The notes below the pieces were generated by a model. That model searched no databases. It was given only the letters and a program-made list of their open reading frames with translations, and had not been told where the DNA came from. The position numbers were made by a program, and so were the translations under genes. Shown piece by piece: positions 1 through 9,177 of a stretch of 44,214 bases of DNA; positions within the stretch are counted from its first letter, which is position 1, and the number at the start of each line of letters is the position of its first letter. The stretch spans positions 1 to 44,214 of the forward strand of contig JAXHVO010000019.1 of NCBI GenBank assembly GCA_034189135.1, in the 5' to 3' direction. The stretch is from Thermodesulfobacteriota bacterium. Lineage in GTDB: Bacteria > Desulfobacterota > Desulfobacteria > Desulfobacterales > JAUWMJ01.

Positions 1-1578
1 ACCTTTAACGAGTTGCCAATGCAAGTAAATTATGCATTTTCTGGAAAATCTTCGTTTTACTTCTATGCGATTTTACATCGTAAATTCAAACAGTTTTCAA
101 TTGTCGTTCAGACACTAAATAATGAGACGATCATCCATACAACCGATTTATTTCCCCTTGGGCTTTTCCTGTTTATCCTTAGCCAGGCCTTCCTGCAGTC
201 GCTGCGGTTCTCAAGGGCATTTTCCACTGTTGACAGTCAGCGTCAGCAAATGCGGAAGACCAATCAGATCCTGCAAAACGAGATTGTCGAAAGAAAACTG
301 GCCGAAAAAGAACTCAAGGAATCCCATAAGAGATTTCTGACTGTTTTAGACAGCATCGATGCAGATGTGTACGTGGCGGACATGGATAACTATAAGATCC
401 TTTTTATGAACCGCCATATGATCGAAAGTTTTAATAAAGATTTTACCGGTCAGGTCTGCTGGAAAGTTTTCCGAAACGAATCGGGACCTTGTTGTTTTTG
501 CACCAATGATAAACTGTTGGATGCCGACGGTGAACCAGGTGATTTGCATATCTGGGAAGACCAAAACCCGGTAACCCGGCGATGGTATGTCAATTATGAC
601 CGTGCCATCAACTGGGACCAGGGTCATATTGTAAGGCTCCAGGTGGCAACCGATGTCACTGCTCGGAAACAGGCAGAGGAGGCGCTGCAACAGGCCTATG
701 AAGCCTTAGAAAAAAGAGTTGATGAACGCACCAAAGAACTTGTTAAGGCCAATGAACAACTTCAATTCGAGATCGAAGAGCGGAAGCAGGCGCAGGAGAG
801 CAGCAGAAGAGCCAAATTGGAAGCTGAAAGGGCCAACAAGGCCAAAAGCGAATTTCTTGCCAATATGAGCCACGAACTCCGTACCCCACTGAACCATATT
901 TTGGGGTTTACCGAGCTGATCCTGGATAAAAACTTGGGCGAATTGAACCAAATTCAGACGGAATATCTTTCGGATGTTCACGGTAGTGGAAAGCACCTTC
1001 TGTTATTGATCAATGACATCCTTGACCTTTCAAAAGTAGAGGCCGGAAAGTATGAGCTGGAATCCTCTATGGTTCACTTGCAAGGACTTTTGGAGAACAG
1101 CCTGACAATGATAAAAGAGAAAGCCTTGAACCACGGGATAAAATTATCACGGCATTTCATTGATCTCCCCGATACGTTTACCGCTGATGAACGCAAGCTC
1201 AAGCAGATCATGTACAACCTGCTGTCCAACGCAGTGAAATTTACTCCGGATGGCGGCAGCATAACCGTAAAAGCTTGTTCAAGCAATGACAACCAGGACG
1301 ATGTCCTGGACCAACAGCACACCGGACCACCGGGAATTGAGGTCAGCATCAGTGACACGGGAATCGGCATTAAGTCAATTGATTTGGAGCGTATTTTTGA
1401 TTCCTTTGAACAGGTTGAAAATTCAGCCAGTCGGAATTTTCAGGGAACCGGGTTGGGTTTGTCACTGACAAAAAAATTGGTGGAGCTGCATGGGGGTAAA
1501 ATCTGGGCGGAAAGTGACGGCCCGGGGAAAGGGGCAGCCTTTTCGTTCTACCTTCCTGCTCAAAGTATATCAGTCTGA
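1..1578 (+). CDS. PAS-containing sensor histidine kinase, 5' truncated by window edge
   Basis: The reading frame is open to base 1, so the N-terminus is missing; an internal TTG at 13 would give 521 residues but is probably not the true start. Residues about 40-72 (numbered from that TTG) resemble the last helix of a 7TMR-DISM sensor region and end in SLRFSRAF. A coiled coil follows (72-105), then a PAS domain (about 105-220) with clustered cysteines (149, 160, 161, 163), and a second coiled coil (222-280). The HisKA box has the phospho-acceptor His near 287 (MSHELRTP). The HATPase domain shows the N box (NLLSNAVKFTP), G1 (DTGIGI), F box and G2 (GTGLGL), so catalysis looks intact. No response regulator lies next to it. 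The first 35 residues fit the DISM fold poorly, so an upstream frameshift is possible. Family assignment is firm; the signal sensed is unknown. Confidence 0.85.
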   Translation, partial: TFNELPMQVNYAFSGKSSFYFYAILHRKFKQFSIVVQTLNNETIIHTTDLFPLGLFLFILSQAFLQSLRFSRAFSTVDSQRQQMRKTNQILQNEIVERKLAEKELKESHKRFLTVLDSIDADVYVADMDNYKILFMNRHMIESFNKDFTGQVCWKVFRNESGPCCFCTNDKLLDADGEPGDLHIWEDQNPVTRRWYVNYDRAINWDQGHIVRLQVATDVTARKQAEEALQQAYEALEKRVDERTKELVKANEQLQFEIEERKQAQESSRRAKLEAERANKAKSEFLANMSHELRTPLNHILGFTELILDKNLGELNQIQTEYLSDVHGSGKHLLLLINDILDLSKVEAGKYELESSMVHLQGLLENSLTMIKEKALNHGIKLSRHFIDLPDTFTADERKLKQIMYNLLSNAVKFTPDGGSITVKACSSNDNQDDVLDQQHTGPPGIEVSISDTGIGIKSIDLERIFDSFEQVENSASRNFQGTGLGLSLTKKLVELHGGKIWAESDGPGKGAAFSFYLPAQSISV

Positions 1579-1884
1579 AAGCATGGCAAAACATTTTAAC
1601 CGTCTGTGATCCAGGCAACAGTGTTTAAGCCAAACCACGGACGCGTGTTATCTACGATCAAGTCAATTCAACATGTTGTATACACGAAGTTCTTGACACC
1701 CAAGTGCCCCGAACATATACTCGTCTTTCATAAAAGCAAGGTCTTATCCCTTTATATTTAGAACAAAATGAAAAATTGATAAACCCACCCAAATTTTTGT
1801 GTAAAAGGAGGTGAAAAGAGGCACCGATTTTGGTTAAACGCGGCAAAAGACTTCATTCTCACCCACAACTAGGAGGATTTCCCC
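1579..1884. other. Intergenic region holding promoter-element copy 1 and the dctP leader
   Basis: No gene is seen in these 306 bases. They hold the first copy of a repeated promoter element (1645-1750) and a leader of roughly 155 nt before the TRAP binding protein. A strong Shine-Dalgarno-like stretch at about 1804-1811 precedes only an 8-codon open frame, so no leader peptide is called. Confidence 0.6.
1645..1750 (+). repeat. Repeated promoter element, copy 1
   Basis: About 106 bp. It contains a perfect 10-bp palindrome CAACATGTTG (1669-1678), a -35 box TTGACA (1693-1698), a 17-bp spacer, a -10 box TATACT (1716-1721) and a conserved downstream tail ending GTCTTATCCC. Related copies lie at 3351-3432 and 4510-4609. 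The match to a strong housekeeping sigma-70 promoter is read directly. The palindrome just upstream of the -35 box is a possible operator or activator site (inference). Confidence 0.75.
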
Positions 1885-2910
1885 ATGAAGAAGAATGTTT
1901 TTGTGTGTTTATTAGTTGCATCCATATGCGTCCCTTTTATGATGATGGGCTCCCTCAACGCAGAAGCCGCACCCATAAAACTCACTTACAGTAACTTTTT
2001 TCCACCCAGCCACATCCAGGCAAAACTGGCCGATTCCTGGTGCAAAGAGATCGAGAAAAGGACCGATGGTCGTGTCAAGATCGAACACTATCCCGGGCAA
2101 ACCCTGACCAAAGCCAGACAGGTATACGACGGCGTGGTTGAGGGACTATCGGATATCGGTTTCTGCCTCTTCGGATATAACCGTGGCCGCTTCCCCCTGA
2201 TAGAGGTGGTGGATCTGCCCATAGGGTATCCATCGGGCTCTGTGGCTACCAAAGTCGCCAATGCCGTTGCCAACAAGTTCAAACCCAAAGAGCTGAGTGA
2301 TGTGCAGGTCATGTATCTCCATGCCCATGGCCCTGGTCTCTTACACACCAGGGATAAGGCAGTCAAAACCTTGGCCGATATTAAGGGTCTCAGGATACGT
2401 TCCCACGGGACCACGGCAAAGGTAGTCAAGGCCTTGGGTGGCACAGCGGTAACCATGCCTATGCCGGAGCTCTATCAAGCACTCCAAAAAGGCATCGCGG
2501 ACGGTGCCCTTTATCCCGTTGAAGTCAATAAAGGCTGGAGAATGGCCGAGGTTATAAAATATTGCACCCTTGACCTATCCATAGCCAATACCTCCACATT
2601 TTACGTGGTGATGAACAAAGGTAAATGGGCCGCCCTACCTGCGGATATCAAAAAAATTATTACACAGATCAATAAGGAATGGATTCCCAAGCATGGCGCA
2701 GCCTGGGATTCAAGCGACGAAGAAGGAAAAAAATTTATGCTTTCAAAAGGGCGAAAATTTATAAATCTTTCAGCTGCAGAGTCTTCCAAGTGGAAAAAAA
2801 TTGTTGACCCTGTCCTGGGTGAATATGTAAAAGCGGCCAAGGCAAAAGGACTACCGGCACAAGAAGCCCTGGACTACACCGTAAAAATGTTAAAAAAATA
2901 CAGCAAATAG
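1885..2910 (+). CDS. dctP: TRAP transporter solute-binding protein, DctP family
   Basis: This 341-aa protein is the usual length for a DctP-type periplasmic binding protein. It starts with a Sec signal peptide (KKN, a hydrophobic run to about residue 25, cleavage near AEAA). Family features include the N-terminal TYSNFFPPSH strand, the GRVKIEHYPGQTL segment and the central GLRIRS motif preceding the ligand-anchoring region. It would deliver an organic acid or similar anion to a TRAP membrane complex. No DctQ or DctM gene is adjacent, so it is an orphan that must use a permease elsewhere. The ATG is supported by AGGAGG about 9 bases upstream. Expression probably comes from the promoter at 1693-1721. 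The ligand cannot be told from sequence. Confidence 0.9.
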   Translation: MKKNVFVCLLVASICVPFMMMGSLNAEAAPIKLTYSNFFPPSHIQAKLADSWCKEIEKRTDGRVKIEHYPGQTLTKARQVYDGVVEGLSDIGFCLFGYNRGRFPLIEVVDLPIGYPSGSVATKVANAVANKFKPKELSDVQVMYLHAHGPGLLHTRDKAVKTLADIKGLRIRSHGTTAKVVKALGGTAVTMPMPELYQALQKGIADGALYPVEVNKGWRMAEVIKYCTLDLSIANTSTFYVVMNKGKWAALPADIKKIITQINKEWIPKHGAAWDSSDEEGKKFMLSKGRKFINLSAAESSKWKKIVDPVLGEYVKAAKAKGLPAQEALDYTVKMLKKYSK

Positions 2911-3459
2911 AGGAAACGGCCCAGCCGTGAGTGCGGCCACTTACTAAGCAGGCCATTTTCTACCCGACATTTTACAGATAGCGGTTGAACAGTGTGCATC
3001 CGTGTCCCATGGGGTCGGTTTTTATAAACACCTCATCTCAAAAAGAGTGTATCGTGCAATTTGCGCCTCACGGGTCTTGAACAATGCCTTTAGCCGGCAA
3101 AGATTGTTTTTGTCATTACGGGCATTGACTCTGTGGGTGGGTCAGGAATAATTTCAAGACCATTCCATCGTGCCATGGAACCCGAACGGTTGATGCAGGT
3201 TTAAAAAAAGAGATCCCCCATGGGGCATGCCGCGTCAGGATTTATCAGAAAAAGCATCATAAAAATGTCGTGTATTTGACGCACACATCCGTACTTCGCC
3301 CATTTAATCGGATATTTTCACCAGGCGGGAATAAACCCGCCCTCTCTTCTCAACATGTTGTATTCATTAAGTTCTTGACACCCAAGGGTCCTGCATATAT
3401 ATTCGCCTTTCAGAGAAGTAAAGTCTTATCCCGGTGTGCAAATTGAGGACAAGGTGAAA
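2911..3459. other. Intergenic region with a GC hairpin and promoter-element copy 2
   Basis: No gene is recognised between the TRAP protein and the MBL-fold protein. The right end holds a perfect 6-bp stem hairpin (GGCGGG-AATAAA-CCCGCC, 3324-3341) directly before promoter copy 2. It lacks a clean T run, so it is only terminator-like. The rest shows no clear feature. Confidence 0.5.
3351..3432 (+). repeat. Repeated promoter element, copy 2
   Basis: This copy has the same palindrome CAACATGTTG (3351-3360), a -35 TTGACA (3375-3380), a 17-bp spacer, a -10 TATATT (3398-3403) and the shared tail GTCTTATCCC. It lies about 55 bases before the likely ATG of the MBL-fold gene and is its probable promoter. 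It aligns with copy 1 from the palindrome onward; sequence further upstream differs. Confidence 0.75.
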
Positions 3460-4413
3460 ATGAAAAAAGAGATCATACATTTACGTCAGGCAGATGGACT
3501 AGAGATTATTACCCTGGTGGATAATTTTTCCGATGTCCTTTTGCCAGGGAATCAAACAGTCATCCGGCCCCCCCTTGCTAAAGAAGACATAATTCCCCAA
3601 AACACGTTGCTGGCTGAGCATGGTCTTTCCCTTCTGGTGAATGTTCGGGCAAAGGAAGAGACTCATTCTATCGTACTTGATGCAGGCTATACAAATGTTG
3701 CCGTTCCCTACAACCTTGAATATCTGGGGCTGTCGTTAGAAGATGTTGAGGCAATTGTTCTCAGCCACGGCCATATGGATCATGTTGGGGCGTTAAAGGA
3801 AGTTATTGATTTAGCAGGATCGGGAACAAAACTCATCTTTCATCCGGACGCTTTTTTGCCCCGCTCTATTCGATTTCCTTCAGATCAACAGGTGTTTTTA
3901 CCTGAATTTCCCTCTTTAGATACGCTTAAAGAGTGGGGGGCAGATGTGATGGAAAACAAAGACCCGCTCCTGTTGGGCCAGGATTGTATCCTGGTTACCG
4001 GTGAAGTCCCCCGAACCACCTCATTTGAAAAAGGGATGCCAGGGGCTCTGATAAAGCGCAATGGCAAGTTTATTTCAGATACATTCAAGGATGACCAGTC
4101 TTTGGTCATAAATCTCGGTCCAAAGGGACTGGTGGTGATTTCCGGATGTGCCCATGCCGGTATCATGAATTCTGTTTTATATGCCAGCCAAATAACCGGT
4201 CAAAAAAAGATTTGTGCTGTCATTGGCGGTTTTCATTTGAGTGGACCAGTTATGGAGCCTTCGATTGAACCCACCATTGAAGAAATGAAAAAAATGGATT
4301 TGCAACTGATTTCGCCAATGCATTGTACCGGGTTCAAAGCAATTGCACGGTTTGCCGAGGAAATGCCCGAGGCTTTTGTCCTCAACAGTGTCGGCAGCCG
4401 GATCGTGCTTTAG
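3460..4413 (+). CDS. MBL-fold metal-dependent hydrolase
   Basis: This is a single-domain metallo-beta-lactamase fold protein of 317 aa. The metal site HxHxDH is SHGHMDH near residue 106, preceded by the DAGYT strand with its metal-pocket Asp. A later GCAHAG motif and a C-terminal MHCTG histidine complete the site. The layout resembles the archaeal/bacterial family annotated as 7,8-dihydropterin-6-methyl-4-(beta-D-ribofuranosyl)-aminobenzene-5'-phosphate synthase-like hydrolases, but the substrate cannot be assigned. A GTG at 3436 would add 8 residues. The ATG at 3460 is preferred because GAGGACAAGGTG lies just before it and the MKKEIIHL start fits. It is probably monocistronic, driven by promoter copy 2. 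Confidence 0.85.
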   Translation: MKKEIIHLRQADGLEIITLVDNFSDVLLPGNQTVIRPPLAKEDIIPQNTLLAEHGLSLLVNVRAKEETHSIVLDAGYTNVAVPYNLEYLGLSLEDVEAIVLSHGHMDHVGALKEVIDLAGSGTKLIFHPDAFLPRSIRFPSDQQVFLPEFPSLDTLKEWGADVMENKDPLLLGQDCILVTGEVPRTTSFEKGMPGALIKRNGKFISDTFKDDQSLVINLGPKGLVVISGCAHAGIMNSVLYASQITGQKKICAVIGGFHLSGPVMEPSIEPTIEEMKKMDLQLISPMHCTGFKAIARFAEEMPEAFVLNSVGSRIVL

Positions 4414-5238
4414 CGAACGAGTGTATTGATAAAATAAATATTAAGAGATTTAACAGCTCCGATCTATTTTAATCATTGATTCCGTTTGAGAAAGACAAAC
4501 TACGGTCGTGTGTCATCTCCGATAAAGCCAATTCGTTTGTGTACGAAGTTTTTGATACCCCATTGCCCAGAGTAAATATTTGTTTCAACGAAAAGCAAGG
4601 TCTTATCCCTCGAACATCAGGGTTTCAAATTCCAAGCCTGTTCTATTCGCAAACTCACCATGTTTTATCTCTATTTTGCAGGGATCCACACAAATGGATA
4701 TGAATGTCCAATTTTATCTTTATCTCCTTTTCCATGGAAAAAACATATTGTAACGGTGAGATAAATATTACTATAAAATAGCTTCGAGGCTCAAGTTGTT
4801 TCCGCTTTAAATGAGTAAGCTTCACCGAGTGTTAGAAATCGCTAACAAAGAACTTAAGTGCAATATGGTCAATTTGTTGCACCAGTTCTCATACTAAAAG
4901 CAATTGTTATAAAGTCAGTCTGTTCTTTGTTTAAGACTTCTTGTATACGAGTTTTTCATCATTTAAAACGAAATTTATTTTTGAGAAACTGTATAGTCAA
5001 TCCGGATAAGGAAAAAACGGTGGAAGAAGCCTTTAAAATGATTCGTCGCCTTTCGCAAAGGCTGCGGGAAAAGCATCGGCTGGCTGGATAATGCCTGAGC
5101 TTTTTACGGACAGTGACGGAATCTTGGTTTTTAATTGCAATATTTCCTTGATTTATCAATTAGCTACCTTTAAACTCATTGGCAGCATTAAGGAAGTGGC
5201 TCGACCAATCAACCCATGAGAAAAATAAATGAGACACC
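4414..5238. other. Long intergenic region with a degenerate promoter copy, no convincing gene
   Basis: These 825 bases hold promoter-element copy 3 (4510-4609). A 77-codon frame at 4858-5091 has a plausible hydrophilic C-terminal half (EEAFKMIRRLSQRLREK) but an unlikely N-terminal half and no Shine-Dalgarno site. It may be a remnant of a lost gene. The region is AT-rich and looks like decayed sequence. Confidence 0.45.
4510..4609 (+). repeat. Repeated promoter element, copy 3 (degenerate)
   Basis: It aligns with copy 1 across about 100 bp, starting GTGT(C/T)ATCT and ending AAAAGCAAGGTCTTATCCC. The -35 is TTGATA (4552-4557), the spacer is 17 bp and the -10 is AATATT (4575-4580). The CAACATGTTG palindrome is lost here through a small deletion and substitutions. 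No gene follows closely, so this is probably a relic or drives a non-coding transcript. Confidence 0.6.
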
Positions 5239-5904
5239 ATGCGATATTATCCTGTCAGCCTTGATATAAAAAATCGAAAATGCTTAGTGGTCGGGGGCGG
5301 AGCTGTCGGCACCCGGAAGGTCCGCAAACTGGTGGAATGTGGCGCAAAAGTGACTGTTGTAAGCCCTCATGTTAAAGAAAAATTGCTTGAGCTCGCCGGC
5401 AGCCATTCAATAGTTTTAAAAAAGAGGGCTTACCGAGCGACTGATCTTGACGGCATGTTTCTGGTGATGGGTACCACCGATGATGAAGCCTTAAACCGTA
5501 AAATCAGCGAAGCGGCAGAGAAGCGTAATATACTGTGCAACATCGCAGATTGCCCTCAAGTTTGTAATTTTATCCTGCCCTCCATCGTTCACCGGGGGGA
5601 TTTGACCATCAGCATCTCAACTTCCGGAAAAAGTCCGGCGTTAGCAAAGAAATTGCGTCTGGAACTTGAAGGACAATTTGGGAGTGAGTATGCGGAGTTA
5701 CTCTGCTTGATGGGGGCGATACGAAAAAATCTGTTAAGCCAAAAACACCAACCAGAGGCGCATAAACGACTTTTTGAACAGCTTATCGGCAGAGGTCTCC
5801 TTAATATGATCCGCGACAGGCGAAAAGATGAAATTGATTCTTTGCTGCGCGAGGTTCTTGGAGAAGGGTTTGAGTTTGATCTGCTGATGGAAACCGGAAT
5901 ATAG
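5239..5904 (+). CDS. Precorrin-2 dehydrogenase / sirohydrochlorin ferrochelatase-like (siroheme synthase N-terminal domain)
   Basis: A 221-aa single-module protein like the N-terminal (CysG-B / Met8p / SirC) part of siroheme synthase. It opens with PVSLDIKNRKCLVVGGG and the NAD-binding GGGAVGTRKV near residue 20, followed by the family segment NIADCPQVCNFILPS and the SISTSGKSPALA active-site region. It would oxidise precorrin-2 to sirohydrochlorin with NAD+. Siroheme is needed in large amounts by sulfite reductase in a sulfate reducer, which fits the context. It directly precedes a CcsA/HemX-like gene and hemA, the usual tetrapyrrole order in this phylum. The Shine-Dalgarno signal before ATG 5239 is weak. 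Confidence 0.9.
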   Translation: MRYYPVSLDIKNRKCLVVGGGAVGTRKVRKLVECGAKVTVVSPHVKEKLLELAGSHSIVLKKRAYRATDLDGMFLVMGTTDDEALNRKISEAAEKRNILCNIADCPQVCNFILPSIVHRGDLTISISTSGKSPALAKKLRLELEGQFGSEYAELLCLMGAIRKNLLSQKHQPEAHKRLFEQLIGRGLLNMIRDRRKDEIDSLLREVLGEGFEFDLLMETGI

Positions 5905-5912
5905 TGGGATCA

Positions 5913-6734
5913 ATGGAAATTGTAACAATCATTTTTATCTTGTTGTACATGCTAAGTGCGGCAACATATTTGGCATATCTTTTCTTGCAGAAAGACTATC
6001 TGCAAAGGACGGGATTTATTATTCTGCTGGTCGGGTTTTTCTTCCATACGGCCATCATTGCCTCCGGATTTATAAAAACAGGTCATTTTCCTGCGCATAA
6101 TCTTCGGGAAACTCTCATGGTGGCTGGATGCGCCATTGCAGGGGTCTTTTTAATCATCCAGTATAAATTCAAGCTTAAAATTCTGGGAGTATTCGCTGCG
6201 CCGCTGATAGTTCTGGTGGTCATGGGTGCCTATTTATTGCCCGGTGAGCCTGCTCAGCCGACCAATATCTTTAAAAATTTCTGGCTGATCTCCCATATTA
6301 TCACCATTTTTATCGGGGAGGCTTCGTTTGCGCTGGCTTGCTTGGTTGGAATTTTATATCTAATGCAGGAGCACGCCATAAAGACTAAAACTCACGGATT
6401 TTTTTATCGGCGACTTCCTTCACTTGAGCTGCTGGATACCACCGGATATGCCTGTATCGTGGTCGGTTTTACCCTGCTCACCATTGGGCTGATTACCGGT
6501 TTGGTGTATGCCAAAGCGGTGTGGGGTAGATTCTGGAACTGGGACCCGAAAGAAGTATGGTCCGGCATCACCTGGCTTCTGTATGCCGCCCTTCTCCATG
6601 AACGCCTGGTAGTTGGATGGCGGGGGCGAAAAGCAGCCATTATGGCCATTGTCGGTTTTGCAGTCCTGTTGTTTACTTTTTTTGGTGTCAACTTTTTACT
6701 AAAAGGGCACCATGGCGTATTTACAAGATTTTAA
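5913..6734 (+). CDS. CcsA/HemX-like cytochrome c assembly family membrane protein
   Basis: A polytopic membrane protein of 273 aa with about eight hydrophobic helices. Near the C-terminus it carries the tryptophan-rich heme-handling signature WGRFWNWDPKE, typical of CcsA/CcmC/CcmF proteins. Conserved histidines (HNLRET near 60 and others) are possible heme ligands. Between sirC-like and hemA genes it is the protein often called HemX, proposed to influence GluTR amount or heme export, or to act in system II cytochrome c maturation. A GTG at 5904 overlaps the previous stop; the ATG at 5913 is preferred, with GGGA just upstream. The tight spacing implies co-transcription with the flanking genes. 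The exact role is uncertain between HemX and CcsA. Confidence 0.85.
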   Translation: MEIVTIIFILLYMLSAATYLAYLFLQKDYLQRTGFIILLVGFFFHTAIIASGFIKTGHFPAHNLRETLMVAGCAIAGVFLIIQYKFKLKILGVFAAPLIVLVVMGAYLLPGEPAQPTNIFKNFWLISHIITIFIGEASFALACLVGILYLMQEHAIKTKTHGFFYRRLPSLELLDTTGYACIVVGFTLLTIGLITGLVYAKAVWGRFWNWDPKEVWSGITWLLYAALLHERLVVGWRGRKAAIMAIVGFAVLLFTFFGVNFLLKGHHGVFTRF

Positions 6735-6904
6735 ACCAACCCGGATAAAGCGGGAAAAAGGATTTTTATCACCCAAAAGCGAAAAAGGGAAAGCACGAAA
6801 GTTAATTTTATTTTTTGCCTGTTTTGGCGATTGTTTTTATTTTTAACCATATAGAACAAAAAGTTAGCAATTCAGTAATTTCGCTGGATGCTCGAAATAA
6901 AGTT

Positions 6905-8170
6905 ATGGCGGATATCATACTGCTTGGAATAAACCACCAAACAGCAAGTGTAGATCTGAGGGAATGTCTGGCATTCTCAGCAGAAGAGACCGCTGAAGGG
7001 CTGGTATCGCTTCATAATAATCCGTTTATTAAGGAGGCTTTAATCTTTTCCACCTGCAATCGGGTTGAGGTGTTGTTTGTAACTGAAAACAGGACCAAAG
7101 GTACTGATGCGGCAAAGGAGTTCATTGCTGAATTTAAAAAAGTTCCTGTTAGCCAATTTGAGGATGCGCTGTATGTGCATGAAGGTGATGAAGCGGTCAG
7201 GCATATTTTCCGAGTCGCTTCAAGTCTTGACTCCATGATGGTGGGTGAGCCACAGATTCTGGGGCAGGTAAAAGAAGCATATCGGAAGGCCACATTGAAA
7301 AAAACGTCCGGTGTTATTTTAAATCGTTTGTTGCATCGAACTTTTTTTGTGGCAAAAAAAGTTCGAAGTGAAACCGGAATAGGAGATCACGCCGTATCGA
7401 TAAGTTATGCGGCCATTGAACTTGGGCGAAAGATATTCGGCACCCTTGAAAGCAAAAAGGTTCTTTTGATCGGTGCAGGTGAAATGGCGGAACTCGCGGT
7501 TGAACACCTGATTCGAAACAGAGCCGGTGAGATTTTTGTAGCAAACAGAACCTTTGAACGGGGCGTTGAACTGGCCAAAAAATTTAACGGTCAGGCGATC
7601 AAGTTTAAAGAGCTCACCCATTATTTAAAGGAAGTGGATATCATTATCAGCTCAACCGGTTCTTCAAATTTTATCTTAAGACCCGACCAGGTAAAAGGAA
7701 CCATGCGCAACAGGCGCAACCGGCCCCTTTTCTTCATAGATATTGCAGTTCCCAGGGATATTGATCCCGGCATAAACCGGCTGAACAACTCTTATGTGTA
7801 TGATATTGATGATTTAAAAAGTGTGGTTGATGAAAATTTAGGAGATAGAAAAGCAGAGGCCATCAAAGGGGAAAGAATCGTGGATGAAGCCGTCATCCGT
7901 TTTCGGGAGTGGTATGACAATCTCGATGTGGTTCCGACCATTGTTGCTCTGCGAAGCAAGCTCGAAACCATTGCAAAAACGGAGATAGAAAAAACAATGC
8001 AGCTGAATTTTGTTTCAGGTGCTGATTCGCAGGCCATTCAGAGGATGACAGACGCAATTGTCAATAAATTTTTACACGATCCCACCCTTGTTTTAAAAGG
8101 CAATGGCTTTCACCGGGATAAGTCGGTTTATTTGGATGTGGCCAGGAAGTTGTTCAGGTTGGACAAATAA
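6905..8170 (+). CDS. hemA: Glutamyl-tRNA reductase
   Basis: Reduces Glu-tRNA to glutamate-1-semialdehyde, the first committed step of C5 tetrapyrrole synthesis. At 421 aa it is full length. The N-terminal catalytic domain starts ILLGINHQTA and contains the nucleophilic Cys51 in STCNRVEV. The GEPQILGQVK segment follows, then the NADPH domain with LIGAGEMAELA and the C-terminal dimerisation helices. The longest open frame starts at 6815, but the ATG at 6905 fits the family N-terminus exactly. No strong Shine-Dalgarno site precedes it. It lies downstream of the HemX-like gene after a 170-base gap. The other hem genes are not in the window. Confidence 0.95.
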   Translation: MADIILLGINHQTASVDLRECLAFSAEETAEGLVSLHNNPFIKEALIFSTCNRVEVLFVTENRTKGTDAAKEFIAEFKKVPVSQFEDALYVHEGDEAVRHIFRVASSLDSMMVGEPQILGQVKEAYRKATLKKTSGVILNRLLHRTFFVAKKVRSETGIGDHAVSISYAAIELGRKIFGTLESKKVLLIGAGEMAELAVEHLIRNRAGEIFVANRTFERGVELAKKFNGQAIKFKELTHYLKEVDIIISSTGSSNFILRPDQVKGTMRNRRNRPLFFIDIAVPRDIDPGINRLNNSYVYDIDDLKSVVDENLGDRKAEAIKGERIVDEAVIRFREWYDNLDVVPTIVALRSKLETIAKTEIEKTMQLNFVSGADSQAIQRMTDAIVNKFLHDPTLVLKGNGFHRDKSVYLDVARKLFRLDK

Positions 8171-8227
8171 AACGCTTGTTTATAAAAAATTGAAATCAGA
8201 TTTATAAGATCTGTTCGGAGGTATATT

Positions 8228-9166
8228 TTGAAAAAAATAGCATTTCTTTTTCCGGGACAGGGTTCCCAGTCGGTGGGAATGGGGCTCGACTTATATCAGG
8301 AGTATGATTTTGTCAGAGAACTTTTTGATATGGCCGAAGAGACGTGCAGGATAAATATCTCGAAACTTTGCTTTAAAGGACCCATGGAAGATCTTACCAT
8401 GACGGTAAACCTTCAGCCGGCGGTCACAGTGGTAAATCTTGCATTTCTTGCTGCCATTAAAAAAGAAGGATTAAAACCTTATGTTTCAGCCGGTCACAGT
8501 CTCGGCGAATACAGCGCCCTTTGTACGTCAGGTATCGTTTCAAATCAGGATACAGTTGCCCTGGTCTATAAGCGGGGGGAATTAATGCACGATGAATCGA
8601 TAAAACATGCCGGGGCCATGCATGCTGTTATCGGCCTGCCCATTGAAAAGGTGGACGAAATTGTTCAAGATGTTCAACAGGATGGTGTGGTGTCGGTGGC
8701 GAACCATAATACCGAGCTGCAGATTGTCATTACCGGCGCTCCTGAACCGGTAAAAAAGGTGTCTTCCCTGGCCGCCTCACAGGGCGCTAAATCGATCCCT
8801 TTAAAAGTAAGCGGTGCCTGGCATAGTGAATTAATAAAAGGAGCGGAGGAAAAGTTCAGGGAGTTTATCGATCCGTTTGCCTTCAATCAGCCGGAGAAAC
8901 CGGTTATTTTCAACGTCACGGCAGATTATGAGGAAGATCCCGCCCAAATCAAATCGATTATGGCAAAACAGCTTGTCAGTCCGGTTCGATGGTATGATTC
9001 CATGCGAAAGCTTATTGAAGAAGAGATCGACATTTTCGTGGAGGTGGGTCCGGGGAGAGTCCTTAGTGGCTTAAGCAGAAAGATTCTTCCAAAGGAGTAC
9101 GGGGGAAAAATTTATTCAGTAAATAATATGAAAACCCTGGAGCAATTTTTAACCGATGCGGGTTAA
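8228..9166 (+). CDS. fabD: Malonyl-CoA:ACP transacylase
   Basis: Transfers malonyl groups from CoA to acyl carrier protein for fatty-acid synthesis. At 312 aa it is the typical length. It has the N-terminal FLFPGQGSQ motif, the nucleophile elbow GHSLGE with Ser91, and the catalytic His199 in GAWHSEL. The start is a TTG supported by GGAGG six bases upstream and by the canonical MKKIAFLFPGQG opening. It follows hemA by 57 bases, and no other fab gene is nearby, so it may be co-transcribed with the heme genes. It is convergent with the EamA gene only 11 bases away. Confidence 0.95.
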   Translation: MKKIAFLFPGQGSQSVGMGLDLYQEYDFVRELFDMAEETCRINISKLCFKGPMEDLTMTVNLQPAVTVVNLAFLAAIKKEGLKPYVSAGHSLGEYSALCTSGIVSNQDTVALVYKRGELMHDESIKHAGAMHAVIGLPIEKVDEIVQDVQQDGVVSVANHNTELQIVITGAPEPVKKVSSLAASQGAKSIPLKVSGAWHSELIKGAEEKFREFIDPFAFNQPEKPVIFNVTADYEEDPAQIKSIMAKQLVSPVRWYDSMRKLIEEEIDIFVEVGPGRVLSGLSRKILPKEYGGKIYSVNNMKTLEQFLTDAG

Positions 9167-9177
9167 TCAATGTAATT

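Noticed and set aside
1802-1838. Leader peptide in the dctP leader
   Set aside because: The SD-like AAGGAGG is followed by only an 8-codon frame with wrong spacing.
4858-5091. 77-aa ORF before the siroheme gene
   Set aside because: No RBS, unlikely N-terminal composition and no recognised family. Kept only as a possible remnant in the intergenic note.
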